From the NCBI RefSeq assembly GCF_000003815.2, contig NC_049994.1, forward strand, positions 1,136,701 through 1,200,700: DNA of 64,000 bases, read 5' to 3'. The stretch is from Branchiostoma floridae. Lineage: Eukaryota; Chordata; Leptocardii; Amphioxiformes; Branchiostomatidae. The notes beneath the pieces were generated by a model that did not search any database, was not told where the DNA came from, and was given only the letters and a program-made list of their open reading frames with translations. How positions within the stretch are numbered: the first letter of the stretch is position 1; each line of letters begins with the position of its first letter. Below, piece by piece: positions 44,676 to 55,287 of the stretch. Both the position numbers and the translations under genes were made by a program.

Positions 44676-45185
44676 ACCTCCATGAAAAATGGAGGTATAG
44701 TTTTTGGTGTGTCTCTCTGTGTGTGTGTGTGTGTGTGTCTGTCTGTCTGTGTGTCCGCATATTTGTGGTTAGCATAACTTTAGATTAGAACCTCTTGATG
44801 AATTGTAATGATATTTGATATGTGGGTAGGTGTTTGGAAGGCAAAGGTCAAGGTCGATTTTGGGCCCCCTGGTGTGTAATCTTGGTACTGCAGCTGAACT
44901 TCGATTTTTTGTATCTTTTGACCTGAACATGCTATAGTCTTGATTTTTTGGTGGCAGATAGCTTGTGATGTAAGGAGGAGGGTATAAAGGTTTGGGCCCC
45001 CTAGCGACTTGGAACTGCAGGGTCGATTTTGTCAAAATCTTCCAAGGAGCATAACGGAACATGGGAACGATGGATTTCCATAATATTTAGCATGTAGGTA
45101 TGTTTGGCAGAGATATACACAATGAAGTGCAAATTATGCAAATTTGGATTTAATTTACATACTTAATGAGGAAAATCTATATTTC
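44676..45185 (-). repeat. Dispersed CTCCATG-family repeat, full-looking minus copy
   Basis: Starts ATTACCTCCATGAAAAATGG (terminal palindrome), then a GTGTGTCTGTCTG run, TGGTTAGCATAAC, GAACCTCTTGATG and AAGGTCAAGGTCGATTTTGG in reversed family order. Confidence 0.8.
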
Positions 45186-45189
45186 CAGT

Positions 45190-46718
45190 ATTTTCCATTA
45201 TAGGACTGAAATACATGTACTAGTACTAGTTATTGTTAGTATTGGACAGGCAAACTAGACTAAACTAGACCCTGTTGACACAAGTTGATTTGACTATAGA
45301 GATGGCATCGTCTGGGAACCCCAAAACTGACGCAACTGTGGCAATAATAAAAAAAAAGAATGTTAGGCCCCGAAAAGTTGCCTTCATTATGAATCTAACA
45401 CGTTAGCGTTGAGTGATCAGGAAGATTAAGGTTGAACAACACACAGAATAATGTTATACCGAACACAATTAAAGATTCTTCGTTTTTATTTTCACATTGG
45501 AATTCTGAGAAGATAGCATCCGTTTCCCGATATTTCAAGTAACGGCATTGTGCTTATTTTAGAGCTGCTTGGTACGGTCATTACAATTGGTCGAAACTTT
45601 GTTGTTGTTGGAATTCGAAACATAATTTCGGGATAAAAATTGATGCCCACGCCGATGTCATCCATAACGTTATAACCAACCCAACATGACCATTCACGGT
45701 AGCTGTAAGAAAGGCGAATTATAGATTAAGCTGGGTTCAATGCACCTGGGTGTCCAGTGCAAGCAAGCGAAAAAAACAACAACATGTGTACGTAATATCC
45801 GATCACACTTTCAATAATACATACTAAGTTTTTTTAGTAAAAAAAGTTAGCAAAAGGTAGGATATTCTATCATAAACACACGAAGCCACAAAATGTAGTA
45901 TTGACATATGTTTAATGATACCAGCAGCCCCATCATAAGTCTTCTAAATGAGAATTGCGATTAGAATTGAAGATTAGCGGTAGAGATTCGCAAATCTTTA
46001 TAAGTTTAGCGTTACGTACTTACTTCTCTCCACTGTCATACTGCTCATTACTTAATCAGAATAACATTGTACATAACATTGTACATGTGGAGACTATCGT
46101 ACTTTTAAATGTTTAAAGCTATATGGCTTTCGTATGAATACATCAGAATAGCTTCAGTATTGAATAAACAACAAATCTTATGCGTCTAGTATATAACGGC
46201 AATATCTGGCATTTATACACATAGATCCATACATAATTCGACATTCCCACAGATTTCCACAATCTACGAATACTAGTGTGTGATAAATTACGTTATATAA
46301 AAATAAATGTTACATTAAACGTACAGGTAGCTTGCAAAACAGACGGCAGTGCATTAACCTTAGTACACGTGTACATACAGGGTTCCACTTATCTCCCATG
46401 CCTGATGATGCTATACAAATAAGGAACTAATATTACTCTTTTCAAAGCCCCATGCGTTCACCTATTGATGCATTTATATAATAATTACATAGCACTTTGT
46501 TATAAACGTTCCCCTAATCCAGTTGCAGAAATATTAACAAACTTCAGTTTTATTTGCCACAAATACGCAACAATAGTATGATATATCAAAGTTAACTTTG
46601 ACAAAATCTCGCTAGTGAATACGCATACTTTATAATTAGTGGGGATGCTGTGCAAAAGCGTGGTATAATATGCAAAAATAGTTCGTTGATCCCGACTTTT
46701 CGTTGATCCCGACTTTTT
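45190..46718. other. AT-rich 3' flank of the Kv channel gene
   Basis: No exon recognised. Just after the Kv stop, CGTTGATCCCGACTTTT is tandemly duplicated (46682-46716). Confidence 0.5.
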
Positions 46719-49698
46719 CTAGACCATCGACTCCCGGTCGGCGTCTTTCTTTTCTCCGCCCCATTTTGACCTGATGGAGTGAAGGGGGGACCGTCCCAGG
46801 CCACTGTCCACGTCACTCTGTCGGTCAGCCAAGGAGTGGATGTCGGACAGGGTCCCGATTTCCTCCGGCTCTTCCTTCACTTTCACCTCCTCCCCCTCGT
46901 CATCCTCGATAACCTGCTGGTTGTAAAACATCTCGAAGTTGGAGACAATGACGGGAACCGGAAGGGCAATGGACAGCAGACCGGATATGACGCACAGTGC
47001 ACCGATGAGCTTTCCGACCGTGGTCTGTGGAGAAACCAAATCATGTATTTAAAGTAAGGGTCACAGAGGGTAGAAACGATCACATGTGATGACTCCATGC
47101 TTTGCAAACAAAACATGAAGCAAAGGAAACATGTCTGGCAATTACAAATTTAGATGATTGTACATAACACCCTGTACAATCGTGCACAAAATATATCCAC
47201 AACAAGACTTCATACGAGATATGGATCCTTCTAACAAAAAGAGAACAATTGGCCAATGGAACCAATGATGGCCGTTAAACGTTCTCGAATGAATGAAAGA
47301 ATGACTAGTTTATTAGCGACAAAACATGTATATACATACCATTGCAGCCATGAAAGGCTGAATTGGGGTATGAGACATAGACATTTGTTAAAATATTTCA
47401 TTACAGTTCGTTCAAAATTGCTACAATAAAAAAAAACATTACAGGTCATTCAACATTGCTACAATAAAAGGTAATGTACTATGTCTGAATCTGGATGATC
47501 TGAATCTGAATAGCGTGGAATGGTTCTTAGACAAAATCCCCTGACAAAATCAGTCCGCGTAGTTGGTCTACAGAAAATACTGGAACACAGTAGTGCGTTG
47601 ATTTGGTACTGAGCTATACCAATGCGATGATGATTAGGAGGTAACGTACTGTTGGGTACATGTCGCCGTATCCCACCGTGACGATGGTGATGATGGCCCA
47701 CCAGAAGCCGTCAGGGATGGACTGGAACTTGGTGGCTGGGTCGCTGGCCTCCACGAAGTACATGATGGAGGAGAAGAGCACCACCACGATGGACAGGAAC
47801 ACCATCAACATGCCGATATCAGACAGGCTCCGCGCTAGGGTCTTGCCCAGGACCTGGGGTGGATGGTTATAGGTGTTAGAATCTGTGGGTCAAGCCACGC
47901 TGTGTCGTGATATGACTGCAGAGGAAATGGTTATATATTGCGTCATACATTTGTATAGATTATGATCTAGGATCTACTTTAGCTCAAGTTCACACTTGTA
48001 AGTTACATTCAAGGGTATATTCAAGTTCGTATGAGATGCGTGTTGATTTTATTTTGGCTTAGTAGTTTTTTCGGTCAGATTTCAAGGCTTAGAAAAACGG
48101 TGTGTCAAAGTAAAAATAATCCTTTTCCTCACAAATTTAACATAAGCCAAAATAATGTTAGTATGGAGCTCATACGGACTTGAAGCGTGAACGTGGCTCA
48201 GCGGATTAGATCACACTTGCACCAAAAGTGAGAAAAGCTTGTTCATTTGTGATACTTGCAACAGAGGTTATCAATAACAAGTTAACGTTATATTATGGAA
48301 TATGTAGGTTGCGTCGTTTTGCCCCGCTTGACCCCATTTTGGGGGCAATTTCAGAAAAAAAATGCAATATCAGGCCACAAATTGCGCTGCATTGCGTATA
48401 CCAGGCTTAACGTGACGCAGTCAAGTGATATACCTTACTGTCTTACAAGAAAAAGTCGCGTTTGTAAGCAAGTTGCTATGAAAATGGACAGCATGAAACA
48501 GTGTGACTTAGAATCTAGAGATCCTGAGTTCGATACCCGCCATGCCCCCGACGTTGTGCCCCTGGGAAAGGCACTTAATACGACCTTCCTCACTTCACCC
48601 AGGTGTAAAAATGGGTACCTGGCTTCGGTCGGGGAGGTAAAAAAGAAATACTACCTTTACCTTCTGTCTGTACTGTGTATGTGGCACTGTCAATATAAGT
48701 TATAAAACTTGAGTGCGGTGCCGCATTTTCCTCGTCTATCCAAAGCAAATAGAAAAAAAAACAATGTGAAATGTTCAGGGCGCCATGAGTCGGTGCCCGT
48801 CCCTGCCTTCTCACCTTGAAGCCCCGGTTGTACCTGGACAGTTTGAAGGTCCGCAGCACCCTCAGGACAAACAAGAAGCGCAGGTCGATGTCCTGGTCAT
48901 GCCCCGCTAAACCCGCGATCACTAACGTCACGTAGTACGGCAGGATGGACAGGAGATCCACCACGTTCAGGAGGCTATGGGGACGACAGGATATTATGGG
49001 TAACACATACCACACACGCACGGGTAACCTTTATCTACCTTCCAAGCAGAGGTTAGGCTCCAACTGTTTTTTAAACGTTTTTAGTCGTTTTTATCGGGCT
49101 TTCTATTTTGTCATTTTTCTTGAAGTACGCAGTTAGGTTTTGCTCATAAAAAACACAAACATTTCCTTGCAGTGGTATGTACCAAAGTGCTCTAAAATTT
49201 TCTCCTAGGAAAAAAAATATATCAGGCGCAATATAACTTGATGCTGTCATCCATATGGTCCAAAAATCATTTCTATAATTCTTTCATACCCAGCTTTCAA
49301 TATTCGGTAGAAATAGAGTTAGTGATCCATTAATGAGAAAACAATGGAAGACGTCAATGTAGCTAGAGACCATTGGAAAGCTTTGATAATCATGCTCTTG
49401 GGACGACGAGATCAAAACGCTCACCTATTGAACCATTTGACTGAATCATGAGAAAATTGTACTACATGTGTTGTTGGGTGGAATGTAGGTAGTACAGTAA
49501 GTTGCCAGCCAGAGTGGCGTAAAAACGACACGGATAATTAAACTAGCGTTAGTAAATCTGTACTGTCTTCTTTTGGTAGAATTCGTAACGCGTAAGTTAC
49601 ACGATTTGTGTATTAGCATATATATATATATATGCTCACACTCATACGCACACATACATACATACATACATACATACATACATACACACACACACATA

Positions 49699-49737
<39 letters not shown>

Positions 49738-50914
49738 ATACATACACAAACATAAACACACACACGCAAAAACATACACACACACACAAATATATACACA
49801 CACACGCACACAAACACACACACACAATCAGAATCAATGAGGTTTGATCAAAATAAACATCCAAGCTAGAATACGCTACAACAGGGTTACACTGCACCTT
49901 TTGAAGAAGACCCTTCTGTTCGGACAGGAGTAGAAGCGGAGGATGAGCTCGATAGTGAACCAGCAGATACAGACGGTCTCCAGGAGGAAGAACGGGTCGT
50001 CCTTGTACGGGTCCCCAGTCTCCATCTCTTCTTCTAGTCTGCCCTATTGTTAAAACACGCCTATATTTGGATGTTGTTCTAATTGTTGCCTTTGTAAAGC
50101 CTAGCGGCACTTGTTGTCTCATGTAGCAGGGATTTAAGTTAGGGTTTTATAGCCATTTCCCCTTAGCGTGTTGGAGGCATTTTGCAGACGTTGGTAACTT
50201 ACTTTGGCTGAACGGCCGCTCGAATCAAACTTGAAAACTTTTGGTATGAATGAGGTGAAAAATATTACCATATATCCATCAATATAGTGAAACATGGCAT
50301 ATGCATTCTTTTTATTTTTGCTATATCTTAGATAATAGATACAATCTTACCCAGGCCTGGTGTGGAGAGGAGGTGGAGTTTGTCCTGTCGTCAGTGGGTG
50401 TTGCAGGTTTGTGTTTGTCCTTGTGAAACACAGGGAGAGTCTCCAAACACAGCCCGATTATGGACACCAGAATGAACGTGATGGACACCACTGCGATGAA
50501 CGTGGCCGCCTTGGAACTGTTGGAATGCTCGAAGAGCAGCCAGATCGTCCTTTTTAACTTCTGACTTTCCGGCGGAAGGGGGTGTTGCTTTTTCGGCACG
50601 TACCCCTGTCCTCGCAAGTACTCTTCCATCACATCTTTACCGAGGTCGTAGAACTTGAGTTCCTCTATGAAAGTGTCCATGGGCACTTCTTCTGGCTTTT
50701 GGAGGGTGCCGCTGCTATGGTAGAAGTGGAAGACAGCCTCCGCAGTCGGCCTGTGTCGGTCGAGAAAGTATTCCCGTCGTACCGGGTCGTAGTACTTCGC
50801 TCGCCTCTTGGGACTGCCCAGGAGAGTGGCCGGATACTGGTCCAACTTGCAGCAACAGATCGCAAACTTCAACCCCGACACGTTGATCCTTAGGATATGC
50901 TTGTGCGAGGACAT
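46719..50914 (-). CDS. Shaker-type (Kv1-like) voltage-gated potassium channel, complete
   Basis: Exons (minus): 50351-50914, 49898-50043, 48815-48974, 47650-47853, 46719-47024; all GT-AG, phases 0, 2, 0, 0, giving 459 residues. T1 tetramerisation domain about 7-105 ([26 protein letters not shown]), without the zinc-site cysteines of Kv2-4. S1 about 136-158, an NST glycosylation site in the S1-S2 loop (179-181) as in Kv1. S2 has [13 protein letters not shown] including the gating-charge-transfer Phe. S4 [17 protein letters not shown] at 268-284 has Phe272 where the second gating Arg is expected. Filter TVGYGD 349-354, Tyr356 at the external TEA position, S6 PVPVIVSNF. The C-terminus ESMV is a class I PDZ ligand. 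The plasma-membrane tetramer would conduct delayed-rectifier K+ current. Vertebrate KCNA coding regions are intronless, unlike this one. Confidence 0.95.
48186..48645 (+). mobile_element. tRNA-derived SINE in Kv intron
   Basis: A-box-like GTGGCTCAGCGGATTAGA at 48192 and B-box-like GAGTTCGATACCCGCC at about 48527 are too far apart for a tRNA. The body TTGTGCCCCTGGGAAAGGCA, TTCCTCACTTCACCCAGGTG and GGGTACCTGGCTTCGG is shared with the SINE copies at 33365 and 38940. Confidence 0.65.
49615..49830. repeat. Compound TA / ACAT / CA microsatellite in Kv intron
   Basis: (TA)n, (CATA)n and (CA)n tracts in series between Kv exons 2 and 3. Long frames across it on both strands are repeat artefacts. Confidence 0.95.
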
Positions 50915-52134
50915 GTCTGCTTGCTATGGTTGTAGTCTGTTCTCGTTTCAAAAGAAGCCGGCAGGATGTCTGCGCAGAGTTTTGTTCAGACGTCGGTAGA
51001 CCAGGTCAGCGAGTGCATCTGACAACAATACTTGAGCAGCCCGAGGCTAACAATCCCTTCAATTGTGTGCATTGTTCACAGGCGCAAAGAACACAACCAC
51101 GTCCATCTCCAGGCTTCGCAAAAAGTCGCTTCTCTTCGACAAGGAAGATCCACCTTGTGATATCTCATGTTTTTTTTAACAGTTCAAGATAGAGTTGTAC
51201 ACCTAAACATGGTAACCCGTTGTTTTTGTACAACACAACACAACGTGGCTCGCACAGCAAAAGGGTACTATGCATGACCAGTTGAACGGGTTTGGGTGAT
51301 ACCACTGAAGTTAGACTGTGGGGGTTAGAAATACTGCTTACATGCCAATCATAAAGAAAAGATTGCTCTTGCTAACGCCATGCCACCTTTCTTTGAAAAG
51401 ACTCAAGTTATTCCCTGTAGACACTGAAGCAGACTACATGTCAGTAGAAAAGCAGCATACCACATGTGTAAAAGTTATTTTGTTTTTCTGGAGTGCAATT
51501 ATGCATGCTCGACATGTCTTGACAAACGAAAAAAAAAACGTTTGTGACAGCAGAGTAACCACTTACACAGCTGGCGTCTATTGTGACCCCGCAGCGCGAC
51601 GTTAGGACTAGAACATGGAACTTTTGGGTGGACAGATCAAAGATACAGGAGGAGGATAGTCCCCGGCTCTTAAAACAAATTAAAATAGGTGATATCTACA
51701 CAGGTGGTTAGAGCCCCACCTATGCAGGCTTCCCACATGGTTTCTCCCAGGTCACACATTAAGGGCGTTCCTAATTGTTCGAAAGTCAGTCTGTACCGCA
51801 GGGCAAACGTGCTCGACTCAGGGCTTTGTTTGTCTGGGCTGCTCTAGTTAAAAATATTGATTTATGTTGAGTGGAGCTCTCATCTGAATATCATTTTTTT
51901 ATAATATCGATCGATATGAAGCGGCAATGTGAAAGTAATTAGTATCACAGCTTTACTCTTTTTTTGGTTTTGTAGTTGGATTACAGCGAGAAACTATGGA
52001 TGGATTGTTATATTCATGGTCTTTTGTATGTGGTTATATCCTGACCATTAGAAAAATTATAACACCCCCCCCCCCCTCCAACTGCTAGTGAGTTACATTG
52101 GTACTGCAGCGGAACGGCTTATTTGAACATGAAA
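50915..52134. other. 5' flank of the Kv gene, no further gene seen
   Basis: The Kv start has G at -3 (CAGACATGT). No additional exon is supported. Confidence 0.4.
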
Positions 52135-52440
52135 ACGGGGGTGTAGTTTCGGAGTGTCTGTGTGTCGTGTGTTTCGCTTAACCCATATTTGTGGACAGCG
52201 TAACTTGCAAAGGTCTGAATTGGTTGTGATGATCTCCAAGCAGATTTCCCGCTGGTTTTAGACAGTATCAAAAGGACCAAAGTAGTACTAGTATCCAACG
52301 GCTATTTGGACATTTCTTTGGTCCTTGCAAGACATTAGGGATCTGCTTGGAGAAAGTGATGATAGTTGGTATGTGGGTAGATTTTGGGAAGACGAAGGTC
52401 AAGGTCAATTTTGTGTCTTTGTAATGGTTTGCATCTTTTA
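52135..52440 (-). repeat. Dispersed CTCCATG-family repeat, minus fragment, interrupted
   Basis: GTGTGTCGTGTG, ATATTTGTGGACAGC and GACGAAGGTCAAGGTCAATT match reversed family blocks. The copy is split at 52234 by a CTCCAAGCAGA element. Confidence 0.65.
52234..52355. mobile_element. CTCCAAGCAGA element with readable 8-bp target duplication
   Basis: 122 bp, CTCCAAGCAGAT to ATCTGCTTGGAG plus AAA. GTGATGAT flanks it at 52226-52233 and 52356-52363, and removing the insert restores the host repeat phrase TTGTGATGATAGTTGG. An inner inverted pair AAGGACCAAAG / CTTTGGTCCTT is present. Confidence 0.88.
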
Positions 52441-52882
52441 TCCTGGACAATATCTTTTTCTAATTTGTTGTCAGAATTAGCTTTTTACATCTCGGGAAGA
52501 ATAGGTCTAGGTTAGCCCACAGCTAACCCCAACCCCATCATCTTGCTCTGAAACCGAAATCGTGTTTTTAAATGGTGTGAAATAATGTTTGTTTCTCACA
52601 GGATAACTAAACAAATGACAAAGGAATTACGGACTTTCCTGATATTTGGCATGCGAGTAATGCTTAGATGTTTACACAATTGAATGCATCTGTCTGTAAT
52701 TGTTTAGGTTTAGTTTTCAAAAAAGAAGATACAAATCAAATACCATAAATACAAATGTTAGTGTTTCCATAATATATTACAGAATAATACATGTAACAAC
52801 TGCTGGGACATTACCTCTCTGCGGCCTTCCACGTGCGCTGGTGGTTATTGTCAGATCTCTGAGCCCCCGGGCTACCTGACGA

Positions 52883-53118
52883 AGCCTCCATAGCAGGCTC
52901 TCGGGAGCCTTTTTGTGGCTCATAATACACTTTTGATGGCCATTTATTTTTGTACTGGGTCGCTGATTGCCGACCTTCGATGATCTATAGATCTATCTAT
53001 ATGACAAACTATCTATATATCTATAATCCCAATCAGCGACCCAGTACAAAAAGAAATGGCCAGCAAAAGAGTATTATGAGCCAAAAAAAGGCCCAAGAGA
53101 GGCCCCTGCTATGGAGGC
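52883..53118. mobile_element. 236-bp near-complete palindrome (hairpin element)
   Basis: Outer arms GCCTCCATAGCAGG / CCTGCTATGGAGGC and inner arms TTTTTGTACTGGGTCGCTGA / TCAGCGACCCAGTACAAAAA, with the rest of the arms also pairing imperfectly. Flanks share ACCTGACG on both sides, a possible 8-bp target duplication. Confidence 0.85.
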
Positions 53119-53279
53119 TATACCTGACGTTTGTCTACGCGGGTCTACGCGTTACGAAAGGTTCTCCATAACGCGTTACGACAAGTTCAAGAAAAATAAA
53201 TAACGCGCTACGTGCACGTGGAGTTGAAACGACCAAAAACTCTTCACGAAATATATGACAGGTATTTGGATCCTATAGT

Positions 53280-53805
53280 GGAAAACACTACAAAGATAGA
53301 TTTCCCTCATTAAATATGCAAATTAAGTGCCATTTTGCATAATTTGCACTTGATGATGATGTACATCTCTGTCTAAGCTATCCACATACTAAATATCATA
53401 TAAATTTGTAGTTCCCTTGTTCTGTTATCCTCATTAGAAGATTTTGACAAAAAACTCCCCTGCAGTTCCAGACCAACCTGCTAGGGGCCCTAAACATATT
53501 CCTTACATCACAAGCTATCTGCCACCAAAAAGCAAGACAATAGTCAAATGATCCAGGTCAAATGATTTAAAAAATGGAATTTCTACTGCAGTACCAAGGT
53601 CACATACCAGGGGGCCTAAAATTGACCTTGACCTTCGTCTTCCTAACACCCACCCACATACCATTGTCATTATCATTGTAATCTTTTTAGAGGTTCTTGA
53701 GTTGTGCTGACCACAAATATCCGGAAACACAAACAAACAGACACACACAGAGTCACACAGACAGACAGACTACCAAATACTATATCTCCATTTTCATGGA
53801 AATAA
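53280..53805 (+). repeat. Dispersed CTCCATG-family repeat, plus copy
   Basis: TATGCAAATTAAGTGCCATT, then CTGCAGTACCAAGGTCACAT, CCAGGGGGCCTAAAATTGAC, ACAGACAGACAGAC and terminal TATATCTCCATTTTCATGG. Confidence 0.8.
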
Positions 53806-53905
53806 AAATGCACCACTTGACACTGAACCACAGCTGACTAGCTATGGTTAACGGTAAAAATAGCTATAGCTCGCTACGCTTAACGGAAATGGGCATGAAG
53901 ACCCT
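53806..53905. mobile_element. Right-end fragment of GGGTCTGCATG-type element
   Basis: GCTACGCTTAACGGAAATGG followed by GCATGAAGACCCTCAT resembles the right end of the 43636 element. Confidence 0.5.
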
Positions 53906-55287
53906 CATATAACACAATGCATTGATTTTGTAAATAAAGAATCATTTGCATGATTTATGATAAAACGTAAAGCATGGAATGCTGCCACAGAAACGGGCTT
54001 TAAATGCATACTGTGCCATACAATATTGCAGATGACCATCATATAGAATCGATCGTGAGTCTCATTTGCTTAATCAATGAGACAAGGAACAAGAGATCGG
54101 CTAAAGCTATAAATATTTCTCGGCGTATGAGGTCTCCGAAATCTGTCGTGTCTTTCTTGTGGTTATCAATTTAGATGATAAATAACTTTAGGCCATGGTA
54201 AAAACTAAAACATTTAAAACGTTTAGTCTTCCCAACAGTTTCCCGTGGAACAATAATGATACCTGTTTTGTTGGTTATTTGAAACGGGATAACTCTAGAA
54301 GGCACTTCTAGCTGTCGCCTTTGGTCTTTTCCATCAAAATATCGTCTGTGAGGTAGGTAGGACTTTGTAAAGAACAACCCTCTCTTTATACGACCTCTGA
54401 CGTAAGAATAGACTTGTGCACAATCTTATCTAATGTTGGTTATGTGTAAATTCCCATAGTCTATGTAATGTTGACACTCAAACATTAGTAATGCTGCCAT
54501 GAGGGCCTGTTTGCAAATAGACAAATTCTTAAAGCAATACATATATTTTCGTGATGAAATAAAACATAAATATGCAGACTATTTGACGCACACTGTCATT
54601 GGTCAAACCGTCGATTGACATGCTATCGTTGGTTTCTTGAAATGATTGATATACAGCGCAGGTGACTGTATACTTGATGTTATGTAAGACCCTATGTTAT
54701 GTAAGACCCTGGTTCAAGTTAATTTTCAACCCAGTCAACCCCATTTTTTGTTTCCCCGCCCCGCCTGACAGCTACATGGGGGCGTTTCTGTGCACTTTAG
54801 AGCCTGAACTTTGTTCACAGAGGTCACTAAAGTCAATACAATACAAGTGGTGGATGCATGTTCTTATTTTTGCTTCATTCTAACTCATGCGGATTTTTAT
54901 CAACCAATCATAATGCAATACATTTCTATAGTTCAGTTTATTTTGTCAATCTCTAAACAACGATTTCTCTCTCCTCTCAGTCATTGCTTTAATCAATGTG
55001 TTTTTATTACGTAAACAGTAAAGGTAAGATAAGGAACAATAAAGGCATATCAGGACATTTGGTTTGTCTAAATATTTGCAAGTGTCGATGTTTTGTTGGT
55101 CGACCTGACCCGACGTTCTTTCACTGAGATTGGTGCTGTGAACAGTAACGTTGTTATCACTACCTCCCGCCTTTGGCAGCCAGACATTTGAAAACGTCTT
55201 GACAATTGTACCGTGTTGTTCTGTGCGTTAACGTTGTGCAATTGTGTGTGCTACTGTATTTAGATCCGAAAAATCAAAACTTCCAAA
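53906..55287. other. Upstream region of the SLC22 gene
   Basis: No exon recognised; no clear TATA box before the start codon. The start context AAAATGG is favourable. Confidence 0.4.

Noticed and set aside
48186-48545. tRNA gene suggested by A- and B-box-like motifs
   Set aside because: Boxes are over 300 bp apart and no cloverleaf can be formed; a SINE fits better.
49446-50122. Long frames on both strands over the CA/TA microsatellite
   Set aside because: Simple-sequence artefacts inside a Kv intron.
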